64,000 nucleotides of DNA. It comes from Flavobacterium chungbukense (lineage in GTDB: Bacteria; Bacteroidota; Bacteroidia; Flavobacteriales; Flavobacteriaceae). The DNA lies in the NCBI RefSeq assembly GCF_020805785.1, contig NZ_JAJGZV010000003.1, positions 519,632-583,631 on the forward strand. The letters run 5' to 3'. A program made the position numbers and the translations under genes. Below, in pieces: positions 1-11,500 of this stretch (within the stretch, counting starts at the first letter, position 1; the number at the start of each line of letters is the position of its first letter). The notes under the pieces were generated by a model. That model was not told the DNA's origin. It searched no databases and worked only from the letters and a program-made list of their open reading frames with translations.

Positions 1-2
1 AA

Positions 3-1560
3 GCAGCGCAAAAAGAAAGATTAGCAGCCGAAGCGAAAGCAAAAGCAGACGAAGAAGCTAGACAAGCTCTAATCGCAGCTGAAGCAAAAGCAAAAGCGGA
101 CGCAGAAGCGTTAAAAATAAAACAAGCAGAAGAAGCACGTCAGGCTAAATTAGCTGCAGACGCAAAAGCGAAGGCAGATGCAGAAGCGCTTCAAGCGAAA
201 TTGGTTGCAGATGCAAAAGCTAAAGCAGATGCTGAAACTGCTGCAAAAGCAAAATTAGCAGCAGATGCGGAAGCCGAAAAAGCAAGATTGGCTGCTGAAA
301 CAAAAGCAAAAGCAGATGCCGAAGCAGAGAAAGCAAGATTGGCAGCAGATGCAAAAGCGAAAGCAGATATGGAAGCTTTACAAGCTAAACTAATAGCAGA
401 CGCAAGAGTTAAAGCAGATGCTGAAGCTACTGCAAAAGCAAAAGCGGATGCAGAAGCTAAAAAATTACAAGAAGCAGAAGAAGCACGTCAGGTTAAATTG
501 GCAGCAGATGCAAAAGCTAAGGCAGATGCAGAAGCACTTCAGGCAAAATTAGCGGCGGATGCAAAAGCAAAAGCAGATGCAGAAGCTTTGAGAGCGAAAC
601 AAGCTGCAGATGAAAAAGCTAGATTGGCAGAAGAGGCTCGTCAGGCTAAATTGGCAGCAGATGCAAAAGCTAAGGTAGATGCAGAGGCACTTCAAGCAAA
701 ATTAGCGGCAGACGCAAAAGCGAAAGCAGATGCAGAAGCTTTGAAAGTGAAACAAGCTGCAGATGAAAAAGCTAGATTGGCAGAAGAGGCTCGTCAGGCT
801 AAATTGACTGCTGATGCAAAAGCGAAAGCTGATGCTGAGGCGTTGAAAGCGAAACAAGCAGAAGAGGCTCGTCAGGCTAAATTGGCTGCTGATGCTAAAG
901 CTAAGGCAGATGCAGAAGCTTTAGAAGCAAAATTAGTAGCTGACGCAAAAGCAAAAGCAGACATGGCGGCTTTACAAGCAAAATTATTAGCAGACGCGAA
1001 AGTTAAAGCAGATGCTGAGGCGACTGCAAAAGCAAAAGCTGACGCAGAAACGAAAAGATTACAAGAAGAGGAAAATGCACGTCAGGCTAAATTGGCTGCA
1101 GATGCAAAAGCGAAAGCAGATGCTGAAGCATTGAAAGTAAAACAAGCTGCAGATGAGAAAGCAAGATTGGCAGAAGAAGCACGTCAGGCTAAATTAGCAG
1201 CAGATGCAAAAGCCAAAGCGGATGCCGAAGCAGAGAAAGCGAGATTGGCAGCGGAAGCTAAAGCAAAAGCAGATGCAGACGCATTGAAAGTAAAACAAGC
1301 TGCTGAAGAAAAAGTAAGATTGGCAGAAGAGGCTCGTCAGGCTAAATTGGCTGCAGACGCAAAAGTAAAAGCAGATGCTGAAGCAGAAAAAACAAGATTA
1401 GCAGCAGAAGCGAAAGCCAAAGCAGATGCTGAAGCGTTGAAATTACAACAAGCTGCGGAGGAAAAAGCAAGATTGGAAGAGCAAGCTCGTCAAGAAAGAT
1501 TAGCAGCTGAAGCTAAAGCAAAAGCAGATGCCGAAGCAGAAAAAGCAAGATTGGCAGCAG
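3..1560 (+). repeat. Imperfect tandem coding repeats of the helical region
   Basis: Units coding for variants of KARLAEEARQAKLAADAKAKADAEAL recur many times with high DNA similarity, for example the word cgtcaggctaaatt near 139, 638, 793, 868, 1081 and 1336. This kind of array can change length by recombination. It is protein-coding and is not a CRISPR array. Confidence 0.85.
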
Positions 1561-2438
1561 AAGCAGCAAACAAAGACGCAACAGCAAAAGCTATTGAAGA
1601 ATTAACAGCTTCGATTGCTAATACAAGTAAAATGCAAAATGAGTTATTGGCACAATTTACAGCGACAGTTGCTAATAAACAAAAAGACTTAAATGACTTG
1701 AAAGAGGAGAATGATTTAAGTGAAAAAGGAATTTATAGAGAGCCAAAACCTTTCAAAAGTGTAGCGGCAGAGAATAGCCAAATCGAAGCATTGAAATTGC
1801 AGATTGCTGATGCAAATACCAGCATGAAAAATGAAATCGCTAAGTTGACTAATCTATACAATGACAGACTTAAAAAATTCCCTAAAAATGATCCTTTAAA
1901 CAAGGCTTATTTAGAGAAGATAAACGAGCTGAAAGCTGCTCAGTTGAGAATGGAACAACAAGGTGCGGCTTTAATAGCAGATTTGGAGCGTATTAAAGCA
2001 GAAACTGAAATTGAGCGTAAACGTAGAATTAAACGTGCAGCTTATGAGAATGATCAAGGAAGATATGCACAGGACGTTGCGGCTCTTAAACGCATAAAAG
2101 AGACAACTAAAGTTAGTAATACGCCATTGACAGCAAATGATTTTGATTTTGGTGAAGAGCAGTCAAACATGCAGATTATTAAGAATATTAAAAATTCTGA
2201 TAGTGGTTATTATTTAATTCTTGCGGTTCACAATAGTGTTCAAAAACGTGATGAGTTCTTAACTAAAGCTGTGGCTGCCGGACGTACAGATATTAATTTC
2301 TTTTATAATGTGACAACAAGTAAGTATTATATCTACTACGAGAAATATGATGGTTTACAGGAAGCTACAAAAGCATTGGAAGCCAAAGGTAATAAGCCTT
2401 ACAACGGAAGAATGGCCATCGTAAAAGTGGAGAATTAG
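3..2438 (+). CDS. Ala/Lys/Glu-rich long-helix protein with SPOR-like C-terminal domain (5' end outside window)
   Basis: The frame is open from the first bases, so the gene starts upstream of the window; an in-frame TTG at 201 is not a credible start. About 520 codons (to about position 1560) are near-uninterrupted Ala/Lys/Glu/Asp/Arg repeats built on units such as ADAKAKADAEAL and EEARQAKLAA, predicting a very long single helix or coiled coil. A less repetitive helical stretch follows, and the last 100 or so residues (from about 2135) look like a small alpha/beta SPOR-like domain. It lies 118 bp upstream of the SprB-like adhesin in the same direction. By position it matches sprD of the Flavobacterium johnsoniae sprC-sprD-sprB-sprF operon, but I could not confirm that by sequence, so no symbol is given. 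A role in gliding or adhesin presentation is inferred from context only. Confidence 0.8.
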   Translation, partial: AAQKERLAAEAKAKADEEARQALIAAEAKAKADAEALKIKQAEEARQAKLAADAKAKADAEALQAKLVADAKAKADAETAAKAKLAADAEAEKARLAAETKAKADAEAEKARLAADAKAKADMEALQAKLIADARVKADAEATAKAKADAEAKKLQEAEEARQVKLAADAKAKADAEALQAKLAADAKAKADAEALRAKQAADEKARLAEEARQAKLAADAKAKVDAEALQAKLAADAKAKADAEALKVKQAADEKARLAEEARQAKLTADAKAKADAEALKAKQAEEARQAKLAADAKAKADAEALEAKLVADAKAKADMAALQAKLLADAKVKADAEATAKAKADAETKRLQEEENARQAKLAADAKAKADAEALKVKQAADEKARLAEEARQAKLAADAKAKADAEAEKARLAAEAKAKADADALKVKQAAEEKVRLAEEARQAKLAADAKVKADAEAEKTRLAAEAKAKADAEALKLQQAAEEKARLEEQARQERLAAEAKAKADAEAEKARLAAEAANKDATAKAIEELTASIANTSKMQNELLAQFTATVANKQKDLNDLKEENDLSEKGIYREPKPFKSVAAENSQIEALKLQIADANTSMKNEIAKLTNLYNDRLKKFPKNDPLNKAYLEKINELKAAQLRMEQQGAALIADLERIKAETEIERKRRIKRAAYENDQGRYAQDVAALKRIKETTKVSNTPLTANDFDFGEEQSNMQIIKNIKNSDSGYYLILAVHNSVQKRDEFLTKAVAAGRTDINFFYNVTTSKYYIYYEKYDGLQEATKALEAKGNKPYNGRMAIVKVEN

Positions 2439-2454
2439 AAAGAAAGAATAAATA

Positions 2455-2479
2455 GTCTCTCTTCAATTCGGAGAGAGAC
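2455..2479 (+). promoter_or_regulatory. Hairpin between helical protein gene and sprB-like gene
   Basis: GTCTCTCT (2455-2462) pairs perfectly with AGAGAGAC (2472-2479) around a 9-nt loop. No T-tract follows, so it is a poor intrinsic terminator. It may be an mRNA-processing or stability element between two co-transcribed genes. Function is inferred. Confidence 0.4.
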
Positions 2480-2556
2480 GTTGAAATAAATGTTATCAAA
2501 AACAAATGCTTTTATAGACTAATGCCCCTTAGCTATAAGATAGAAGTAACAAAAAA

Positions 2557-5500
2557 ATGATTATGAAAAAACCTACTACTTTAAGAACGCTGATTTTTGC
2601 TTTAGCTTTGCTATTCAATTTTGTCACTTATGCACAAAATGGAATTGCATTTAATTCTAAGCCTAATCTGAGTTCAAATGAGAATTTATTCTTAAAAACA
2701 AATAGTCAGTTTGAGAATCAATTTAATTTAACTACTCGTGATGATGTAGCAAAAAAAACAGTTGCACCTTTAACGAACCCAGTGATTCCATATGCACAAT
2801 TGCCTTACGCTGGACAAGTGTCGCAATGTCCGAACGATGGTAAATTACTTCCAAAATTATTTTTGTGTGGTGGAAATGATTCACGACTGATTGATACAAA
2901 AATAACAGATGCGCAATCTATCATTTGGGAAAGATTTGTTTCTGGAGGAAGTTGTGTAACGGTTTCAAATAGCGATTGTGCAAATGAAACTGCGGCATCT
3001 ACATGCTGGAATCAAGTAGGTACTGGAAAAGATTATCTTGCAAATTCAGCAGGACAATTCCGTGTTAGAATAATTGACGCAACTGGAACTCCGTATATTT
3101 TCTATTTTAATGTTTATCAAAATACTTTAATACCCACAGCCACCACAAAAAGCGATATTATAAGAAATAGCGCAGGAACTTGTCAACTTAATGGTAAAAT
3201 TACCGTTGGTGGTTTTGCACCTGGATACGAATATAGTTTTACAACAACAGGTTCTTCAGGTTCATGGCAAGACAGTAATGTTTTTACAACAAGTACTCCT
3301 GGCAATTATACTGCTTATATAAGAATAAAAGGAGTTGTAGGTTCATGTGAGTTTAAAGTTATTAACCTTGAAATAAAAAATGTAAGTTTTGCGGTAACCA
3401 CTTCTATTGCTTCTCCAAAATGTAGTGGAGCTACAGGTAGTGTACAAGTAATTACAAATGATATTAATCAGGAGTATACTTATACAATATATAGTGGAAC
3501 AAATACAAACGGGGCATATTTGAATCAGGTGGGTCCGACAGAAAATCCAACTGTAACTTTTAATGGGTTATCTTCTGGAACTTATACAATATTAACTTCT
3601 GTAAGAGGTTCTTCTTGTGCACCTGAAAAAAATACCATTACTATTGCTACGGCGCCTAATCCAATAACGTCAGGAGCAAGTATAACTACAGCATTACAAG
3701 CATGTAGTTCAGGTCAAATCACAATTACTAGAAGTGGAGGAACAGCTCCTTATAAATATTTTGTAAATACTAACGGTGCTGGTTTTGCAGAAAACCCAAC
3801 AAATATTATTGTAGTAACACAACCAGGAAGTTATGTGATTCGTGTAGAAGATGCTAACGGTTGTAGCGCTGCTAATAATGTTACAGTTAATGTCCCTGCG
3901 GTTACCAAGCCAATTTATCAGATTAATAAGATAGATGGGGATTGTTTAGGAAATGTAGGTAAAATTTCACTTAACGTAACTAACAGTAACACATACAATC
4001 TTATAGAGTATAGTATTGATAATGGAGCTAATTTTTCACCTAGTACAACAGTATTCGATATTCCAAATGAAGGTAGTTACCGAGTAGTTGTACGATATAG
4101 AAAAAATGTTGGTGGTAATGGTTCTTTCTGTACTGAACCTGCAAGCATAATAACTGTCGGTCCATCTGTGGCTTTGACAGCTTCAGCTGGTGTTGGTGAA
4201 TTATCTGGTTGTGGTCCTGTTGGAAAAGAACTTTATGGATTGGTAAGAATTATAAATCCTCAAGGGGGAACTCCTTTTCCAGGAGCATCTCCTTATCAAT
4301 ATAGTTTCGATGGTAAAGCATCATGGACAAATAATAATTCTCAATACATGAATTATGGTGGACCTTACACGGTTTATATAAAAGATGCTGCCGGATGTGA
4401 ATATGCCATGGGTGGAATTACTATTGATAAAAAACCAGATCCTCCAACGATAAAAGTCTTAGATCCTGTTTTTAATTGCGACGGATCGGCTACAACTACA
4501 GTAACAGTTACAAATAGCGGTTCTGGAGATCCAAAATACGCTTATGATTATTATATGGATGGTGTTTTAAATACATCTATTCCAACAAACGTTTTCAGGA
4601 ACGTAACGCAAGGTGATCATACCGTAACAGTAAAATATAACGTATTAAAAGTTTCTACTTACAGTAACTTATTGCAGGAAGATTTTGGAAAAGGTGGTTT
4701 TACTACAACTCCAGGAATTAATCCTGCATATTGCTACGAAGATGAAGCATTTACGCATCTTTTGCCAGGATATGCATGTAATAGAGATGAATGGATTAAT
4801 GATGGAGAATATGCAGTTGCAAGTAAGATTAGAACAAGATTTAATAATTCTTGGATAGTTGCAAAAGACCATACTACTCCAACAGATGCACTTGGAAGGT
4901 TTCTTGTGGTAAACGTAGGTGGAACTGCAGGTATCGGTGGTATTTTATATAGCAAACCGATTAAAGATGTTATTGAAAACCAAGATGTAATAATTTCATT
5001 ATGGGCTGAAAATTTAATTGTTAAGACATCAACTACACATGATGATCCAAAATTAACGATTCAGTTAGTTAATAACTTAAATGGAGTTGGCGGTACTGAA
5101 ACAATCGTTGCAACAACTGATACTGCAAATCCTTGGGTTGTTCCTAAATCAGAAAAGTGGGAATATAAAGAGTTGATGTTAAATCCAGGAGCATACAAAA
5201 ACCTGAGTTTTGTTATTCGTTCTTATAGTAACCAGTTCAATGGTAATGATGTACTTATCGATGATATTTGGGTACGTCAAATTCCAAAATCATGTAATAC
5301 AGTTGCTGATTTTCCTATTTATGTTGATGGAAGTAAAGCTTTCTCTGCTGGTATAACTGGATTTAAAAATATACAATGTAGTGGACAACAAAATGGAGAA
5401 ATTACATTATCTGCCAAAAATTTTGATCCGGCAAAAGGATTTCAATATTTTGTGGCCGGAGATCCAGCAGGTTGGAGAACTTACATTCCAGTTCCTGCAG

Positions 5501-8500
5501 CTTCTAGTGGAAGTATAACTTTAAATAATCTACAAGCGGGTACTTATAATATTCAGATTCGCTACGATAATTCTGCTAATAGCTGTACTTTTCCATTAGC
5601 TCAGGAAATCAAAATGCCTAAAGAGTTAAAGGTTAGAGCTTGGGTAGATCAAGTTGCTACATGCGAAATAGGAGCTACTATAAAAGCAGAGGCAAGTGAT
5701 GGAACCCCAGGTTATGAATACGAATTAAGAGAGAGTGATGGTGTAACAGTTGTAAAACCTTTTCAGTCGTCAGGAGAATTTTTAGATATCAAAAAAGTTG
5801 GCAACTACAAAGTTATAGCGAGAGATTTAAATTCATGTCAGACAGCTGTTCTGGCATCTGTAGATGTTGTTGCTGCAGTTCCTCCTCAGATTGCATTTGA
5901 TACTTCAAACTTATGCTTTAATAGTTCGGCTGAAATAATAGTGAGAATTACTGGTGGAGTTGGGAAATATACTTATACAACACAATTTAATGGTGGTACT
6001 GAAAGTGCTCCTAGTGCACCTTTTGACGGTCCAACTTTTACTTATGTAGCTAATTCATCTGGTTCTTACATTTTTAAGGTTAAAGATAGTTATGGTTGTG
6101 AGTCAGATCCTAAGACTCAAGTTATAAATGAGAAATTAACTGTTGAGGTTCCTGTTACAACAGGTCTAAGCTGTAATGTTGCTCCAAACAACAGAGCAGT
6201 AATTACAGGTACTGTTTCTGGTGGAAAAGGACCTTTTGTTGTTACATTGGCTTCAGGAAATACTACTGGTACTTTAGTACAACCTACTGCAACAGGAAAT
6301 ACATTTACTTATGCAACTGCAGTAGCAGGAGATTATACTTTTAGAGTTACAGATTCAGGAAATTGTTCTGTGACTAGTGTTAAAGCTACAGTCGCTCCTT
6401 TAACTGCGATTGTTTTAAATTCAGATAATAAAAACCCAAAATGTGTGGGAGCAGCTACAGGAAGTGTAGAATTATTGCCATCTGGAGGTGCGGGAGAATT
6501 TACTTATAGTAGAGATAATATTACATTTAATGGTAATTCAGTTATCAATGGATTGGCTGCAGGAGCTTATACTTTTTATGTAAAAGACAAGAATAAGTGT
6601 GTACAAAGTATCAATGTAACGTTGACAAATCCGCCAGCAGTTACAGCTACAGCTAATTTCCCAGCAAACACTAATTGTAGTTCATCTGTTGTTGTTACCG
6701 TTACAGGCGGTGGCGGAACAGGTACTTTAGGATATAGTTTTAACGGAAGTACAACTTATACAGGAGTAAATACGTTAACGGTAAATCTTACCTCTTCAAC
6801 TCAAGTTATTACATATTCAGTAAAAGATGCAAATGATTGTACCGTTACAAAAACAATAACAGTACCAGCATATAATCCACCAGCAGGAATCACATTCAGT
6901 ACTCCAGCAGCAATTACATGCGAAACTGGTAAAACAACAACTAGCGTAACTTTAACTCCAACAGTTGGAGGAGTTGCGCCATTTACTTATTTAATGACTT
7001 CTGGAACTGGATCGGGAGCTTCTAATACTACTGGAGTTTTCTCTGGATTAACTGCAGGAGCTTACACTTTCGAACTTACAGATGCAAATGGTTGTAAAAC
7101 AACAGGAGGTATTACTATTGACGGTGCACCGACTATTGCAGTATCAGGTAAAAAGACAGATATTAAGTGTGTTGGACAAACAAACGGTACAGCAACTTTT
7201 ACTGTTACAGGAGCAAGTTCAGTTGGTAATTTTACGTATGTACTAACTCCAGCTTCTGGTACAGTTACTGTAGTAAATGATGAAGTTAGAGTTACTGGCT
7301 TAGGCGTAGGAACATATAAATTACAGGTTAGAGATAGATCTACAAACTGTCTTTCTAATGAAACATCAGTTACGATAAATCAAGCAATAGCAATTACAAT
7401 TACAGCTGCAACGGCTTCTAATGTAAATTGTGGAAATTCTATTTCAAACATTGTGGTTACTGCTACTGGCGGTGTACCAAACTATAAATATGCTTACGTA
7501 TTGAGAGGTGCAGGAATGCCAGCGGCTTCTGCTTTCTCAGATACAAATACAACAATTAATACAGGTGCAACACAATCTAATTTATTGTGGGATGTGTATG
7601 TAATGGATCAAAATGATTGTACAGCAGGGCCATTTAATTTAGATATTCTGAGAGAGGCTTCTCCATCTGTAAAATCTCCGGCTCCAGCAACATTCTGTTT
7701 CAAAGCACCTTCGACAACAACAAAAGATCTTAGAACATTCTTTAATCTTGGAACAGGTACACATACTTATACTGTAAATACAGTAGCAGTTACTAATCCA
7801 GCGGCTTATAACATTACAGCAAGCGGTACTTATACTATTGTTGTAAGAGATGCTAATGGATGTACTGCAACAGCAACGTATATCGTTAATCCAGAATTGA
7901 CGATTTTAGCAACGAGAGTAAAAGATTTAACTTGTGATAATGATGCAGAAATTACTTTTACTGCTAATGGCGGTTCAAACACTTATTCTACTTACGAAGT
8001 ACAATTTAATGGTGCTGGAGCTTGGAATCCGGTAACATCACCATTTACTACGGCAAATTCTGGTACGTACCAATTTAGAGTTACGGATAATGCAGGTTGT
8101 CAAGGGTTATCAAACATAATTACAATTACGCCAAAAACTACACCGTCATTTTCACATAATGAAAAACAGCCAACTTGTATTGGCGCTGCTGATGGTGAAA
8201 TTAATATTACGAATCCAACAGGATTACAACCGTTTACTTATTTAATTAGAAACGGAGCGACAACAGTTTCGACAACAGCAACTGCTAATAATTTGCAAGC
8301 TGGAGTTTATACTGTTCTTTTAACAGATGCAAAAGGTTGTACTTTCTCAACTTCAATTACATTGAGTGATCCAGTTGCGTTAAGTGCTACAGTACAATCT
8401 ACACCTTTAGCATGTAATACAGATAATACAACAAAACAAGCAACGATTACTGTGACGAATCCAGATGGAGGATCTGGTGGTTATGAATATAGTTTTAACG

Positions 8501-11500
8501 GAGGAGCTTTTGCTGCTACAAATACTTACAGTACTACGGCATTATCGGTAACTGTAGTAATGAGAGATAGCAATAAGTGTACTCAGTCTTTAGGGACACA
8601 AACTTTTGATGCTTTAAACGGTCCAACAATTACAAATGTAAATGGTTCTCTTATTACATGTAAAACAGGAGAATCTACTAGTAATGTAGACATAACAGTA
8701 AGTAACGGAGTTGGATCTTTAGCTTATGTAATTGTTTCTGGTCCAACAACAACGAATACAACTGGAGCTACAGACGGAAAATTCAAAGGATTACCTGCTG
8801 GAAATTATGTTTTCAAAGTGACAGATACAAATGGTTGTAGCGATGTAGAACATTATGAAGTTAAACCATTAGTAAGTATTGCAGCTACATTGGCATCTCA
8901 AAATAATGTTGCTTGTAATGCTGGGGCTACAGGTTCTGCATCTATCACAGTTTCTGCATATTCAACTACTTATACTGCGGTATTAACGGCAGGAACAGGA
9001 ACAGTAAATATAACTGGAAGCACTGTAAATGTAACAGGTTTAGTAGCGGGATCTTATACTTTAACAGTAACAGATGATGTTACAGATTGTTTCAAAGATG
9101 TAAACTTTACGATTACTCAACCAACGGTTGTAACATTGACATTAGGATCAAATAAAAATGCGAATTGTGATCAACCTTTATCGAAAGTTTCAGTTACAGC
9201 TGGAGGAGGAAAATTACCTTACAGCTATGCTTTCAGAAGCACAACAGGAAATCCTGCAACAGGTGATTATGTTTTAAATGCAAATACAGCAGATTTAGAT
9301 CCAGCAATTACAACTTGGTATGCTTGGGTAAAAGATGCAAATGGTTGTGAGCAATCATTGCAAATTACGATTGCTAAAGATCCAGATGCAGTTGTAAATC
9401 TTCCTGCACAGCAATGTTTTACAGGAACACCATTTGATATAGTTCTTTCTGGAACAGGGACAGGAACTTTAACGTATACAGTAAATGGTGCAGTTGCAAC
9501 TAGCCCTTTTACAATTAGAGCTGCTGGAACTTACAAATTAGGTGTAAGAGATGCTAACGGCTGTACTAATTTTAAAGATTATGTTGTAGAGAAACAAATA
9601 TTTGCTAGTGCGCTTCCAGATAAAGATCTTACTTGTTCTACACCTATGGGTTCTGTAATTACAGTAACTATCATAAATGGAACAGCGCCATTTAGTTACC
9701 AAGCCTATGATGGAACGACAACAGTTGGTTCATTAGTTACAGGTATAGCAACGAATACTTTTACGGAAACTTTTACAACTCCAGGAAATTATAATTTTGT
9801 AGTTACAGATGCTAATGGATGTCCTGTGAGAACAAATGGAGTATTGTTAACAGCAACAGGTACTGTTCTTGCAAATGCGTCTATTATTGATGCAAACTGT
9901 AATAATAGCAGTGATGGTTCAGTAACATTTAATCCAAGTGGTGGTAAAGCGCCTTATAGAATTAGTTTTGATGGAAGTCCATTGGATTATAATACTTCTT
10001 TTGGAGGTTTAGCGGCTGGAACTTACAGTTATACTATTGAAGACGCTAGAGGTTGCCAAGATGTTAATACAATAACAATCAATGAGCCAAGTGCAATTGT
10101 AGGGACATATCTTCCGCTTGATATTAAATGTGATGCGAATGTGCCAGGATCTATAGAAGTTACTGCTGTAGCAAATGGTGTAGCTCCATTTATTTATTCT
10201 TTATACGATAAAACAGGTGCAGCAATTCACACAAGTACAGCGACTAATAATAGAACATATTTGTTTCCAAATAATTTAGTATTTGGAGATTATACCGTAT
10301 CGATTGTAGATATTAATGGATGTCAAACAGTAAGTCCAAAATTAAGAATATCGACAGAACCGCGTCTTAAGTTTTTACCAGTTGTTATAACAGGTACTTG
10401 CTCTGCTGGTGCTACTGTAGATTTATTCTTGGATCCAACTTTCCCAAGTGCTCCAAATTATATCTATTCAATAGTTGGGGATCCGAGTTCTGTTTCTCTT
10501 CCAACTTCAAATACAACATATCAGTTTACAGGATTGAATTTTGGTCAAACCTACTTTTTCCAAGTTCAAGATAATAATGCGTGTGTATCTGTTTTAGAGG
10601 TTGCAATTCCTAAATTGTCAAGTATTGATATTACGGCTATTTCTACAACGAATGTTACTTGTAACAGTACGCCAGCACTTTCAAACGGTACTGTAAATGC
10701 TACTGCTTCTAATTATAGTTCTGGGGCGACACATTTACGTTTTGAAGTTGTAGATCAATTTTCAAATACATCTTTTGTACCACCAATTGCATTTAATGTA
10801 CCTACTAACTATCCTAACCCAGTAAGCTATGGTTTTGCTAGTTTACCAGTAGGTTCTTATACTTTAGTGGTTAAAGAAATTGGAGGTACGGAATGTTCTA
10901 CTTCAACGACATTTGAAATAAAACAACCAGTACAGCCAGTAAGTGTAAGTGTTGTAAGTCAAACCAAAGATAATTGTAACGCAGATGCTCGTGTAACCGT
11001 GAAAGGAACTGGAGGAACAGGAACTTATCAATATACATTCGTTGCTGATGGAGATCCAGAACCAACTACTGGTTATTCTTCAACAAATCCGTTAGTTATT
11101 AATTACGAAGCTGGTGCAGATTGGGATATTTGGGTAAAAGATGCTAATGGATGTACTGCTAAAGTTGATGTGACTATTGACAAAGATTTGGCCCCAACTT
11201 TAAAAGTTGGTCCAGCAGTACCATGTTTTACAGGAATTGCATTTACAGTAGACTTAAGCCAATATTTTGATGTAACTGTTGGTACTCCAATTTATACATT
11301 AGACGGAGTAGATTTAACTACTTCAACGGCCACTATATCAGCGGCTAAAACATATACAATTGGTGTAAGAGATGCTAATGGATGTACATCAACTGCGCCT
11401 TATGTGGTAAGAGAGGTATTAAGCCTTTCTGTAACAGATAAAAAAGAATTGGATTGTAAGTCACCAGCTCCAAACGGAGGTGTAACAGTGCAAGCTGATG

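Noticed and set aside
3..1560. CRISPR-like or satellite array
   Set aside because: The repeats are in frame, vary by codon-level changes and have no spacers; they encode a helical protein region.
201..2438. A complete gene starting at position 201
   Set aside because: The start would be an internal TTG in the middle of the repeat array; the frame is open to the window edge, so the gene is 5'-truncated here.
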